A stretch of 26,337 bases of DNA from Bacteroidota bacterium (GCA_023429365.1 JAEYVW010000162.1:1-26337), one strand, 5' to 3'; shown: positions 7,291 to 16,657, counted from the first letter of the stretch. The notes: generated from the letters alone by a model not told the origin. Numbers and translations are program-made.

Positions 7291-10200
7291 CCCTTATTAA
7301 AATACTGGTCAGTATTATCGCCTTTAGCCTTGTATTTATCCAGTGACTTACCGTTCAGGTTTGTTATAACCCGATACAGGTAAATACCGTTCGCAAGCTT
7401 TTGCCCATACTGGTCTGTACCATCCCATTTGAACTCGGTAATGTTTCTACCGATATGCAGCGGGCCCAGTTCCTCCTTAGTAATCTCTCTCACGATCTTA
7501 CCAGTTATGGTAAGGATCTGTATCCGGATATTCTGAGGCACTTCACTACCTGTAACCGTAAACACGAATGCCGTAGATGTTGTAAACGGATTGGGATAGT
7601 TGAGCATATTGGATATCATCGGCTTGTTGATCACCGTGAACGCCACTTTGTACTCTACGTTACCCGCCAGGTTGCCGCTCTTATCCTTACCAGTAATGAT
7701 CAGTTCATATTCGCCATCGATGGGGAAATAGGGCGTAAAGTTTACGCTCGCAGTATTGGAACCCAGATCAGGTGGTGTAAGCTGCAGGGTATCGCTCGAG
7801 CTGAAATAATAACGCCTTGGTTCCGGATCGTCTGGGAATTTCACTTTCACATTAAACAAACTGGTATCATTCAACGGCAGGGATTGCAGTTCATCGCTAA
7901 GCTTGATAAGTATCTTCGGTTTGGCAGAAACGATATCCTTATTCAGGATATGCGTACCATCGAATGTAACGTCCATCACCGGGTTGAGACTATCGGGTAT
8001 CACATACAGGTTGCGGAATGCGTAGTTGTTGAACAGGTGCTGCTCGGGCTGGTCATCATCCGGGTTGAAATTGACAAAGACCGTATTATTTCCTGATAAA
8101 GATTTCGTGTCGATATTAACTTTTAGCTTGATCGTGTCTGCCGCTGCAAGCTCTTTTTGACGCGGTATCGGGATGATATTCTCAATATTGTTACCATCGG
8201 TGATACTCATTTTCACTTTGACACTGTCGAAGTCGATTTTGCTCACGTTTTTAAACGCGATTCCAAAGTCGACCGGCGCCCCGATAGAAGCAGTATCTTT
8301 TGTTTCAAAATAAATATTTGGTGCGATCGCACCTTCAGGCACCGGATCATAATACAGCTGCCAAAACCTCAGCTGGTAAGGCGTGAATGCCAGGGTATCA
8401 TTGTTGTGCATGAATAGTTTCAGGAAAGGATACTGTTCGGCATCAACACTGGAAACATCAAATGATTTTTGAGCAGCAGGGATACCGCTGAACAATGTAT
8501 CGACAGCACCGTTTTTCCTGATACCAATGATGCTGGCAAAGGCTTCATCCTTCGTTGGAGTTTCGATTGAATGCCCTTCCCATTTAAACTCCTTCCATCC
8601 CTTGGCAGGTCCAAGTACCGGTGACGCCAGGGTTCCGCTTTTCTCGATACCCCATACATCAACCGACATTGAAGGGTTATCATAAATACCTTCTCCCATA
8701 ATCCATTGCGGTTCGAATGAAGAATCATTCTTCTTATAAACAAGTGCAAATGGTCTTGCTCTATAGAATGAATCGATTGGGCTTAAACCGGCATTTCTCA
8801 GATAGTGATAAAGAGAATTCCCCGAACCATACAAGGTCTCATCATTTTTCCAGTCATCAGCCCATGCCTGTGGGAAAGCCGGATACTTTACAGGATCCAG
8901 TGTAAAATTGCGGATTACGACATACATCCCGTCGGGGATGGAATCTTTCATAAAGTCCATCATCAACTTCCTTCTTTCAGGTGTGTCATACCGCCATTCA
9001 AAATTGATTTCACGGCCGCCAGCGCAATTATTACGCAAGCTGCCAAAGCGCGCAAGGCCCAAGCCACCGTTGGCCGAGTTGTTGATGGTCGTGTTGACCC
9101 AGGGGGTCAGGGTTGCAGAATCCAACACATTAAACACCAGTGAAGAGAAATGACAGGTATTGTGACTGATCGCCGCATTGTTGAGAGATAGCGAAACTGC
9201 TGATTCTTCCGTGGCAGCAGTTCCCCAGCAACCGTGGGTCATGAATAGATTGTTATGCGATTTATCAAACTCCCACAGGCGTCCCTCTTCGGTAAGTTCG
9301 AGCTTCAGGTTTGTTGATTTCTTATGCTGGAAATAATGTGACTGATTAAATCCTTTTTCACTTCCAGGAAGATAAACAAAGGAGTAAACATTCCAGGCAG
9401 GGGTACCAGCTGTAACAGCAGCAGCAACACGCCAGTAATAGACCGTACTATCTGTAAACGTAAGTTCCGGGTCAAATTCGATGATACCACCAACGGTCGT
9501 GACCGTCTTGCTTTTCTTCAGTGGCGAATCGAAGTTTTCAGTCGTATCAATCTCCATCAAATAGCTGCGGTTGGTCGCGAATGGATTCGCAGAAGATGCT
9601 ACCAGTTTTATATTCTGATCATTGACGATCGAATAATTGTAGGGATGAACCGGTTTCACATCGTCTTCAATAATGTATATTTCCTTGGTGATGGTATTAT
9701 TGTTCTCAAACATCTCCGCCACTTTGTCTCCCAGGTCAAGAGTTACAATGATTTCATTCTTTCCTTTATCACGTGTCGGATTTATCGGTACCACATCAAT
9801 GACCAGGGAATCCATAAATTTCGAGAATGCCAGGGTGTCCTTTCTCAGGACATCGACAGACTGATCGGGGTATCTCCTCTTTACCTCCACAATGATATCT
9901 TTATTTACAGCTTTGCCAATATTCATAAAACTGGCATTGACCTTGAAATGCGGCTCAGACACCGGGATAAATGAAGGCGTAATCTTAACCTGTGGTTCTT
10001 CGATCACATAATCCGGTTTGTCGGAGCTATACATGCGTACGGCCGGGTCACCATGCAGGGTAAACTGTTCGCATTGGAACCTGGCATAAAAATCATTTTG
10101 GGTGGTCGCGGCAAACACCTGGCGGATCGCCTCATCCATTATTTCGCCGATGGTGGCGCCATAATGCGTCGTGGCCATAGCCTTATAGAATCTTGTGTTG

Positions 10201-12365
10201 TAAATGTCGAGGTAATGAACAATACCCAGGTGTGTACTGGCAAGGAACGCCACTGAGCCCCTGTCGGGAGCCAACACAAATTTTTCCGAAATAGTCTCTT
10301 TCGTAAACAGGCGGCCTTCATTATAATTATAAAAGCTTCCGGCATTACAACCCATCACGATAAATACGGGGTACTTACCTTCATTATCATAATTCTGTGG
10401 ATTGTCGAGGTTGAACTCAAGCGTACTTGCGGAGGAGTGGCCGAAATATGTCAATACCCCTACACCTTCCCTGAACAGGTTTTCAAGCTTGGTGCTGCTA
10501 ACCTGTTGCACCGCATCGGCGGAGGTTTTGGTGAATGTGTGAACGTTTCCACCGTACATCGAATCTTCAATAATTTTCTTATGCCCATTCAATGCCTGGA
10601 GTAGTATATCTGAGGTATTGTTATCACTGGCCCCCGTAACGTGAACAACGTTTTTCATCCAGGCCTTATCGGCGATGGTATTCGATGAAATATTATAAGC
10701 TTGTTCGTACTGCTTGACCTTTTGCAGATACGCCGTGATCTCATCCTTATTGATCACCGATATCCTACCGATCGGTGTTAGTGGTATTGAACTTCCGCCT
10801 TCCGCAGACAATAAGTTATCAGATGCCGGGAAACCAAAAGTGGGTAACAGTGCGAGTTTGTCGATTTCGGCCTTTTTTTCATTCGCCCTAAAATGGGTAT
10901 AGATCAAACCTTTACCGATCAGCAATACGTTGGTCAGCGGAGAGGAATACCTGGCCCTTGCCCATCTAATAAAGTTTCTGATGGAGAGGGGATGTTGTTT
11001 AATACCCAGACCAAACTGGTCTTCTAACTGGTCTATCAGGTAAACTTTTGCGTTATAGCTTCCGCCCTTTGGAGAATTGCGGTACAACCGGTAGTCCTCA
11101 ACAGGATCATTACCACCCACCGCGCTGGTCAGTAAACGGTTTGTGATAATCAGGTAATTGCCCTGGAATTCAGGACGGCCATAGTCTACAAAATTTCTTT
11201 GCTCAAACTCGGTTATCGTTGAAATCAAACTAACTGTTTGATGAACCAATACCAGGCTGCGGTGCTGGGATGAAGGTTGCAAGGCGAACCTCACGGCTGA
11301 ACCCACCCCGCTGGTGGCAAATACACCCTCATACCGCCTATTGTTGGTTATATCATATAGAACTGGTACAACGGCGCCGTGGTTGAAACCCGAGATCTGG
11401 AGGAAGTTTCCATTTGTATTTGCAGGTAATTCAAAATAAAACTGCCGCTGGCTTCCAAAATGGAAAAGCCTCGGATAGTAGATCTCAGCGCTGGCAACAA
11501 CCATACGGTCATTTGCCGAAGTCCCCGTGTTCCGGATCTGCAAATTGGCAGTACCACCACTTAGCTTTGAAACCGGGAATTCAGCTGTACCTTTTACATA
11601 CTCGTAGTAATCCATGGTTGCCCCGAATACGGAGTCGCCATTCACATTAACCACAAACTTCCGCGCATTGGTGGCGTTACCTGCGGCATTCACTTTCACG
11701 ATCGCATTGGGCGCACCGGCTCCGAGGTAAGGCTGCAAGCCTGTAAAATTGGTAGCTGTAGCCCCTCCCGCGACAATATCCGGTGATGTATAAGACTCGC
11801 CCTGGTCGTAAGATGAGGAGTAGGTAAATGATTTTCCAACCACTTCCGAACGTCCTGGATTTATTTTGTTTTTATAATAATTGCCAACCGTATGTATGAA
11901 AAAAGGTTCCGGTGTAAGAGTGTTACCTGCTACATCGTTGGGCGTATTGACAAAGTGCCTGTTGTTGGCACCCGGGTTGACCGTGAGAAAAAATGCAGCT
12001 GAATCGGTCTGTAAACTCCATTTGTTGCTTAACTGGAAGTCGGCCACGCGATATAATGGAAGATCGGGTTTGCCATCGTTCATTTCTCCCCAGAATTCGA
12101 TATAGCCATTCCCATCAAGTGGTGCATTTTGCACCGATGTGTATACAGGGATCTCCTGCCCATTCCGCCAAAGTTGAAAATCACTGGCATTTACATTTCC
12201 AAGACCGATAGCAGCCAGCGCTGACTGTGGTATCCGGTAAACACCGGTGACGGCAATCTTGAATTTATAATAGGTTTTATTATAGTCAATCCATTCGTTA
12301 TTGTAGCTCTGTGCTCCAGCCGACAGCGAGACTACAGTCAACAATAGGAGTAAGATTCTTTTCAT
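7263..12365 (-). CDS. porU: Type IX secretion system C25-family sortase (PorU; long PorU2-type)
   Basis: This 1700-residue protein has a signal peptide, MKRILLLLLTVVSLSAGAQS. The gingipain-like C25 domain lies at about 390-780, with H643 (YFGHSS) and C673 (VMGCNAGSF) as likely catalytic pair. Further along are two CARDB-like beta domains (about 785-900 and 1345-1465) and an unusual mixed segment (about 1065-1205). An Ig-like stretch (about 1465-1580) precedes a T9SS C-terminal domain (1587-1700: LNYPNPF, ANGIYLYRV). The ending GYGKMYLMR resembles PorU ends. PorU removes the sorting domain of T9SS cargo and joins cargo to surface lipopolysaccharide. The length exceeds classical PorU (about 1160-1280), which suggests the PorU2 type. 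A PorV/PorQ-family gene lies 29 bp upstream. Confidence 0.88.
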   Translation of the reverse strand: MKRILLLLLTVVSLSAGAQSYNNEWIDYNKTYYKFKIAVTGVYRIPQSALAAIGLGNVNASDFQLWRNGQEIPVYTSVQNAPLDGNGYIEFWGEMNDGKPDLPLYRVADFQLSNKWSLQTDSAAFFLTVNPGANNRHFVNTPNDVAGNTLTPEPFFIHTVGNYYKNKINPGRSEVVGKSFTYSSSYDQGESYTSPDIVAGGATATNFTGLQPYLGAGAPNAIVKVNAAGNATNARKFVVNVNGDSVFGATMDYYEYVKGTAEFPVSKLSGGTANLQIRNTGTSANDRMVVASAEIYYPRLFHFGSQRQFYFELPANTNGNFLQISGFNHGAVVPVLYDITNNRRYEGVFATSGVGSAVRFALQPSSQHRSLVLVHQTVSLISTITEFEQRNFVDYGRPEFQGNYLIITNRLLTSAVGGNDPVEDYRLYRNSPKGGSYNAKVYLIDQLEDQFGLGIKQHPLSIRNFIRWARARYSSPLTNVLLIGKGLIYTHFRANEKKAEIDKLALLPTFGFPASDNLLSAEGGSSIPLTPIGRISVINKDEITAYLQKVKQYEQAYNISSNTIADKAWMKNVVHVTGASDNNTSDILLQALNGHKKIIEDSMYGGNVHTFTKTSADAVQQVSSTKLENLFREGVGVLTYFGHSSASTLEFNLDNPQNYDNEGKYPVFIVMGCNAGSFYNYNEGRLFTKETISEKFVLAPDRGSVAFLASTHLGIVHYLDIYNTRFYKAMATTHYGATIGEIMDEAIRQVFAATTQNDFYARFQCEQFTLHGDPAVRMYSSDKPDYVIEEPQVKITPSFIPVSEPHFKVNASFMNIGKAVNKDIIVEVKRRYPDQSVDVLRKDTLAFSKFMDSLVIDVVPINPTRDKGKNEIIVTLDLGDKVAEMFENNNTITKEIYIIEDDVKPVHPYNYSIVNDQNIKLVASSANPFATNRSYLMEIDTTENFDSPLKKSKTVTTVGGIIEFDPELTFTDSTVYYWRVAAAVTAGTPAWNVYSFVYLPGSEKGFNQSHYFQHKKSTNLKLELTEEGRLWEFDKSHNNLFMTHGCWGTAATEESAVSLSLNNAAISHNTCHFSSLVFNVLDSATLTPWVNTTINNSANGGLGLARFGSLRNNCAGGREINFEWRYDTPERRKLMMDFMKDSIPDGMYVVIRNFTLDPVKYPAFPQAWADDWKNDETLYGSGNSLYHYLRNAGLSPIDSFYRARPFALVYKKNDSSFEPQWIMGEGIYDNPSMSVDVWGIEKSGTLASPVLGPAKGWKEFKWEGHSIETPTKDEAFASIIGIRKNGAVDTLFSGIPAAQKSFDVSSVDAEQYPFLKLFMHNNDTLAFTPYQLRFWQLYYDPVPEGAIAPNIYFETKDTASIGAPVDFGIAFKNVSKIDFDSVKVKMSITDGNNIENIIPIPRQKELAAADTIKLKVNIDTKSLSGNNTVFVNFNPDDDQPEQHLFNNYAFRNLYVIPDSLNPVMDVTFDGTHILNKDIVSAKPKILIKLSDELQSLPLNDTSLFNVKVKFPDDPEPRRYYFSSSDTLQLTPPDLGSNTASVNFTPYFPIDGEYELIITGKDKSGNLAGNVEYKVAFTVINKPMISNMLNYPNPFTTSTAFVFTVTGSEVPQNIRIQILTITGKIVREITKEELGPLHIGRNITEFKWDGTDQYGQKLANGIYLYRVITNLNGKSLDKYKAKGDNTDQYFNKGYGKMYLMR

Positions 12366-12394
12366 TCAGCAAATTTTATAGGTGGCGCGGATCT

Positions 12395-13522
12395 TTATTT
12401 TTTCTTCTTTTTATTATTCTTATTCTTAGTGTCAACCATATCCAGTCTTAAAGAAAATACATGCGTGAACAGGGGGTTGGACTGGTTGGCCAGGTTGGTA
12501 AATGCGTAGTCGATAGTTACGCTCTGTATCTTAAACCCTGCACCGGCACTTGGCTGGTAAATCCAGACCTTTTTCTGATTCAGCGTATCACTATCTGCCA
12601 GGGCTCTTTGAAAATTATTGATGCCTCCACGCAGGTAAAAAATATTGTTCACATTGAGCTCCAAACCCAGTTTGGGGTCGGCGCTAACGGGATCTGCACT
12701 GACGAGCGTATTACGCTTCCCGTCAAAAGTCAGGTCAAGGTTAGCTTCGGCAAGCAGACTTGTTTTCTTACTCAACTGAAATTCCCGTGCCGCTCCCAGC
12801 ACTAGTCGGGGCGCAGTCATTTCGGTGGATTTTACAGGTATTTCATTGTTGGTAAGATACAGGGCCTCCTTTTCTCTTTCTGTAAATGTGAATGACCAGC
12901 TATTGAACGTGGTTGTAATATCACGGCCCGTGATACCAAACCTCCATTTGCCCTGCTGGATCTGCAGACCCGCATCAACCCCAAAACCCCAGGCCTTGGC
13001 AAACTTGCCCACGTTGCGATGGATCACTTTTGCATTCACACCAAACTGAACCTTTTTCTTTTCGGTATCTTTTACTCGTTGGGCAAATGACAAAAGGAAG
13101 GCATAATCGGCAGAAGAAAAAGCCTGGATATTGTTGTAATTGATGGAGCCGTCCGGTTCTACCAGGAAGAGGGTATTCATAATATCGTCCACGGCAAAAC
13201 GCAGACCTGTTACGGCAAAAGTTCTTTTGTTGTTGGCTGCGGGGAAAGCGATGCTGGCAAAATCGTATTTACCTATGCCTGCAAAATACTCGGCATGCAT
13301 CAGGTTGACCTGGGTATTATTTTGAACGCCGACAAGGCCGGCGGGGTTCCAATATCCGGCTGTTCCGTCATTGACCGAAGCCACCTGGGCACTACCCATC
13401 GACAGCCCCCTGGCACCGGCACCAATATTTAAAAATTCATTGGAATATTTGCGGAACTGCGCAGTCGCGACCACACACATAAAAGTAGCAAACAGGGTCA
13501 CGTAAAATCGGAGCGACTTCAT
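12395..13522 (-). CDS. PorV/PorQ-family outer membrane beta-barrel protein
   Basis: The chosen start is the ATG at 13522-13520, giving 375 residues with a clean signal peptide, MKSLRFYVTLFATFMCVVATAQ. A TTG eight codons earlier gives a worse one. After the signal come FLNIGAGARGLSMGSAQVAS and GTAGYWNPAGL, the start seen in PorV/PorQ-type T9SS proteins and related FadL-fold barrels. The rest alternates beta strands (GVNAKVIHRNV, GFGVDAGLQIQ, LLAEANLDLTF), and the end is a lysine- and asparagine-rich tail. PorV hands cargo to PorU at the cell surface. Being directly upstream of the sortase on the same strand supports a partner role. PorV and PorQ cannot be separated with certainty here. Confidence 0.82.
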   Translation of the reverse strand: MKSLRFYVTLFATFMCVVATAQFRKYSNEFLNIGAGARGLSMGSAQVASVNDGTAGYWNPAGLVGVQNNTQVNLMHAEYFAGIGKYDFASIAFPAANNKRTFAVTGLRFAVDDIMNTLFLVEPDGSINYNNIQAFSSADYAFLLSFAQRVKDTEKKKVQFGVNAKVIHRNVGKFAKAWGFGVDAGLQIQQGKWRFGITGRDITTTFNSWSFTFTEREKEALYLTNNEIPVKSTEMTAPRLVLGAAREFQLSKKTSLLAEANLDLTFDGKRNTLVSADPVSADPKLGLELNVNNIFYLRGGINNFQRALADSDTLNQKKVWIYQPSAGAGFKIQSVTIDYAFTNLANQSNPLFTHVFSLRLDMVDTKNKNNKKKKK

Positions 13523-13697
13523 TCGGATAAAATTTCTTATAAGCAATTAATTGGCTTGTTTCCAGGGTGTAAAGCCGACCTGTAAAACTAATCTTTAGGC
13601 CCCGAAAATCATAGATTTACCTAGTGAAAAACCTATCGGTTGAAAACGAATTGTTTAGAAAAATATTGCATCTGCCGCCTGCTTTCCTTTGTTACCT

Positions 13698-13705
13698 TAC
13701 TTTTG
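13698..13705 (+). promoter_or_regulatory. -7 promoter element of tyrS
   Basis: TACTTTTG matches TAnnTTTG exactly, 22 nt before the ATG at 13728. No good TTTG is seen at the right distance upstream. It also decides the start of tyrS: an in-frame TTG at 13689 lies upstream of this element and would not be transcribed. Confidence 0.5.
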
Positions 13706-13727
13706 TCGCCAAAACTGGCTAAAAACA

Positions 13728-15002
13728 ATGAACCTGATCGAAGAATTACGATGGAGGGGAATGATCCGTGATATCATGCCCGGTACTGAAGAGCAACTTA
13801 ACAAGGAAATGACCACAGCTTATATCGGCTTTGACCCTACAGCCGAAAGTCTTCATATCGGCAGCCTGGTACCGATCTTATTGCTGGTTCACTTGCAAAA
13901 AGCTGGTCATAAACCCATTGCGTTGGTTGGCGGGGCTACGGGCATGGTCGGCGATCCCACCGGAAAGAGCGAAGAAAGGAATCTCCTGGATGAAGAGACG
14001 CTTAACCGGAATATTGCGGGCGTAAAGCGACAGCTGGAAAAACACCTTGACTTCGATCCGGCCAAACCTAATGCCGCTGAGTTGGTCAATAACTATGACT
14101 GGTTTAAAAATATCAGCTTTATCGATTTCCTGAGAGATACAGGTAAGCATATCACCGTCAATTATATGATGGCGAAGGATAGCGTGAAAAAAAGGATTGA
14201 AGGTGAAGTTGGTATGAGCTACACCGAATTCGCTTACCAACTGATGCAGGGTTTTGATTTTTACTGGCTCTATAAAAATAAAAACTGCAAAATGCAGATG
14301 GGTGGCAGCGACCAGTGGGGTAATATCACCACGGGTACGGAGCTGGTGCGTCGCAAAGCAGGTGGCGAAGTGTTTGCGTTTACCTGTCCCCTGATCACAA
14401 AAGCCGATGGTGGCAAATTTGGTAAAACGGAGAAAGGAAATGTATGGCTCGATCCCAATCTAACTACCCCTTACCAGTTCTACCAGTTCTGGCTGAACGC
14501 CGGTGATGATGACGCGTCCAAATGGATCCGGATCTTCACTTTTTTGGAGAAAAACGAAATTGAGCAAATCGAAGCCGAGCATAAAAAAGACGCGGGCAAT
14601 CGCATCCTTCAAAAAAGACTGGCGGAGGAAGTAACCGCTTTTGTACATGGTAAAGAGGAACTTGAAAAAGCGATCGAGACCACGGAAAAATTATTTAAAG
14701 ACCAGGCCGCGCCCGTGGAAAACCTGAGTATCGAGGATATCGAAAGCATGGAAGGCGTGATCAAATCAGCCTTTGCAAAAAACAGGCTGGATGCAGGTAT
14801 CGATATTGTTAGTTTTTTGGCAGAAACAAATATCTTTCCCAGTAAGGGTGAGGCAAGAAAGATGATCCAGGGCGGCGGGGTTAGCATTAACCGCAAAAAA
14901 GCAGATCTTCAGCAAACTGTGGATAGCAGTTTGCTACTTCATCAAAAATACCTGCTGGTACAAAAGGGGCGGAAAAATTATTACCTGGTGGAAGCCAGTT
15001 GA
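13728..15002 (+). CDS. tyrS: Tyrosyl-tRNA synthetase
   Basis: This 424-residue class I synthetase charges tRNA-Tyr in the cytosol. The start MNLIEELRWRGMIRDIMPG is the family's normal beginning and lies downstream of the promoter element. Visible motifs are the HIGH-type SLHIGSL (H43), the tyrosine-pocket region YQLMQGFDFYWLY, MGGSDQWGNI and the KMSKS-type KFGKT (230-234). A C-terminal S4 RNA-binding domain is present (about 360-424; SKGEARKMIQGGGVSINRKK). The length is normal. The hydrolase gene follows after 13 nt and is probably co-transcribed. Confidence 0.96.
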   Translation: MNLIEELRWRGMIRDIMPGTEEQLNKEMTTAYIGFDPTAESLHIGSLVPILLLVHLQKAGHKPIALVGGATGMVGDPTGKSEERNLLDEETLNRNIAGVKRQLEKHLDFDPAKPNAAELVNNYDWFKNISFIDFLRDTGKHITVNYMMAKDSVKKRIEGEVGMSYTEFAYQLMQGFDFYWLYKNKNCKMQMGGSDQWGNITTGTELVRRKAGGEVFAFTCPLITKADGGKFGKTEKGNVWLDPNLTTPYQFYQFWLNAGDDDASKWIRIFTFLEKNEIEQIEAEHKKDAGNRILQKRLAEEVTAFVHGKEELEKAIETTEKLFKDQAAPVENLSIEDIESMEGVIKSAFAKNRLDAGIDIVSFLAETNIFPSKGEARKMIQGGGVSINRKKADLQQTVDSSLLLHQKYLLVQKGRKNYYLVEAS

Positions 15003-15015
15003 TTTGCACTGACTG

Positions 15016-15654
15016 ATGCATAAAGTATATTTCATAAGCGGGTTAGGTGCCGACAAGCGGGCTTTCTCCTTGCTGGATCTGTCGTTTTGCGAACCGGTTT
15101 ACATAGACTGGATCGCGCCTCTTCCCCACGAGACATTAAAATCATATGCCGCGCGTCTTCGAGCCCGCATACCTGAGGAGCATCCTACTGTTGTTGGCGT
15201 TTCCTTTGGTGGTATGCTGGCGACAGAAATGGCGCTTGCCGACGATCAGTTACAGGCTATCATTATTTCTAGCAATAAATCAGCTGAAGAATTTCCCTTT
15301 TATTTCAGGGTTGGAAAATATATCCCTGTTTATAAATGGATGCCCGATAGCTGGATCAAAAAAAGCAGTTACCTGCACTGGATTCTTGGCCCCGGTGAAA
15401 ACGAACATAAAAAATTACTGGAAGAAATTATCGCGGATGCAGATCCCGCATTTTTGAAATGGGCGATCGAAGCCATCCTTCACTGGGATCAAAAACGGGT
15501 ACCCGCCAACGTAAAACATATCCACGGTTCCGCCGACAAACTGCTTCTATATCGCTATGTAAAAGCCGATTTCACAGTACCCGGCGGTACCCACCTGATG
15601 TCAATCAACAAACCAAAAGAAATCTCATCCCTGTTACAGCAACTAATCAAATAA
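15016..15654 (+). CDS. Small alpha/beta hydrolase
   Basis: This 212-residue protein begins KVYFISGLGADKRAF, the oxyanion-hole region of the fold. It has the nucleophile elbow GVSFGG (S63), an acid in HIHGSADKLL (D174) and a histidine in PGGTHLMS (H193), so the triad is complete. There is no signal peptide, which suggests a cytosolic enzyme. The substrate cannot be inferred; the lid region (about 85-140, rich in W, K and Y) is not diagnostic. It lies 13 nt after tyrS and ends just before the 20-bp tandem repeat. Confidence 0.82.
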   Translation: MHKVYFISGLGADKRAFSLLDLSFCEPVYIDWIAPLPHETLKSYAARLRARIPEEHPTVVGVSFGGMLATEMALADDQLQAIIISSNKSAEEFPFYFRVGKYIPVYKWMPDSWIKKSSYLHWILGPGENEHKKLLEEIIADADPAFLKWAIEAILHWDQKRVPANVKHIHGSADKLLLYRYVKADFTVPGGTHLMSINKPKEISSLLQQLIK

Positions 15655-15726
15655 CAACTTTCAACCACATTCAACAACTTTCAACCACATTCAACAACTT
15701 TCAACCACATTCAACAACTTTCAACT
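15655..15726. repeat. 20-bp tandem repeat, about 3.6 copies, with no G on the plus strand
   Basis: The unit CAACTTTCAACCACATTCAA occurs at 15655, 15675 and 15695, followed by a 12-nt part copy. Copies are identical. Each unit is made of two similar 10-nt halves (TCAACCACAT and TCAACAACTT), so there is an underlying 10-bp period close to one helix turn. It fills the 80-bp gap between the convergent ends of the hydrolase and cphB. It is not palindromic and so is not a hairpin terminator. Confidence 0.92.
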
Positions 15727-15734
15727 ATACTCAT

Positions 15735-16628
15735 TTACTCCACCTCCACCTGCTTCTTCACCAACGCTCCTTCCCTCGCCTCTGGCAAAAATTTTCTTTC
15801 CGCAATAAGATAGCCGTTGCCTTTTTCGCAAAAATGAACTTTCAGATTCTCGATGCTCACCGGGTTACCTTCCGGAATATCTGCGATATTGGAATGTAAA
15901 ATATCGTGTCCATCGATGATCACTACCAGTCCGCTGCCGATCGCTTCCATTTTATTGCCTTCCGTGATCAGCATACCTGTGTCTTCACCCAGGCCGATAC
16001 CGATGCTGCCCGGATTACCGGCCACTGCCTGGGCCAGGCGGCCAAATCTCCCCCGTTTTTCAAAATGTGAATCGATGATAAGGCTGGATATAAAGCCTAG
16101 CCCGGTCGTGATCTTCACTTCACCTTTCAAATGAGCCCGCGTGGCATTCCCTTCATAGATCATTGTATGACTCATAGCCATCGCTCCCGCGCTGGTACCG
16201 GCTATTAGAAAATCTTCTTCCTGGTAACGCTGTTTCATAATGCGCAAAAATTCCGTTCCTCCATCTGTAGCGCTTAGCCGAAGTTGATTGCCTCCGCTGA
16301 ACATGACGGCATCACAACGCCTGATACGATCCAGGTATTCCTGTTGATTGGCGTCGTGCCTGGTGCGGATATGCATCACATCTACATTGGTACAACCGAT
16401 CTTTCCAAAAGCGTTAAGGTAATTTTCTCCTACTTCAAAAGGGATCATGGAGGCAGTAGTGATCACTTCAATACGGGCTGTAGGTCCACCGGCTTCTTCG
16501 ACTATACGGCGAAGAATACCCAGCTCGAAAAAATTTAGATTATTCCGGTAAATCTCTCCGGTTTCCAGGTTGGTACCTTTATCTTCTGCTCCGCCGACGG
16601 CTATTAGTTTTCCTTTAGGATGGCTCAT
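15735..16628 (-). CDS. cphB: Cyanophycinase (peptidase family S51)
   Basis: This 297-residue enzyme cuts cyanophycin (multi-L-arginyl-poly-L-aspartate) into beta-Asp-Arg dipeptides. The start MSHPKGKLIAVGGAEDK is typical. The nucleophile is S146 in AGTSAGAMAMS. Other conserved pieces are FSGGNQLRLS, TGLGFISSLIIDSHFEKRGRFGRL and GIGLGEDTG. No signal peptide is present, so it is the intracellular CphB type rather than the secreted CphE type. It is divergent from cphA with 216 bp between starts, so synthesis and breakdown of the polymer are encoded together. An isoaspartyl dipeptidase to finish breakdown is not in the window. Confidence 0.95.
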   Translation of the reverse strand: MSHPKGKLIAVGGAEDKGTNLETGEIYRNNLNFFELGILRRIVEEAGGPTARIEVITTASMIPFEVGENYLNAFGKIGCTNVDVMHIRTRHDANQQEYLDRIRRCDAVMFSGGNQLRLSATDGGTEFLRIMKQRYQEEDFLIAGTSAGAMAMSHTMIYEGNATRAHLKGEVKITTGLGFISSLIIDSHFEKRGRFGRLAQAVAGNPGSIGIGLGEDTGMLITEGNKMEAIGSGLVVIIDGHDILHSNIADIPEGNPVSIENLKVHFCEKGNGYLIAERKFLPEAREGALVKKQVEVE

Positions 16629-16649
16629 TCATTCAACTTTGATAAAGGG

Positions 16650-16657
16650 CAAAAGTA
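16650..16657 (-). promoter_or_regulatory. -7 promoter element of cphB
   Basis: On the minus strand TACTTTTG matches TAnnTTTG exactly, 21 nt before the cphB ATG. No clear TTTG is found 19-21 nt upstream, so the -33 element is weak or absent. Confidence 0.45.

Noticed and set aside
7401..8096. 231-codon open frame on the plus strand, antisense to the sortase
   Set aside because: It lies wholly inside the sortase gene, is rich in R, H and I in a way typical of antisense frames, and has no recognisable domain or promoter.
13523..13546. TTG start for the PorV/PorQ-family gene
   Set aside because: It adds eight residues with two arginines before a complete signal peptide that already begins at the ATG at 13522.
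15655..15726. CRISPR array
   Set aside because: The repeats are directly adjacent, 20 bp long and identical, without spacers or cas genes.
15459..15899. 146-codon open frame crossing the hydrolase end, the tandem repeat and cphB
   Set aside because: It is made of out-of-frame hydrolase codons, repeat-derived TTFN-type residues and antisense cphB; no independent support.
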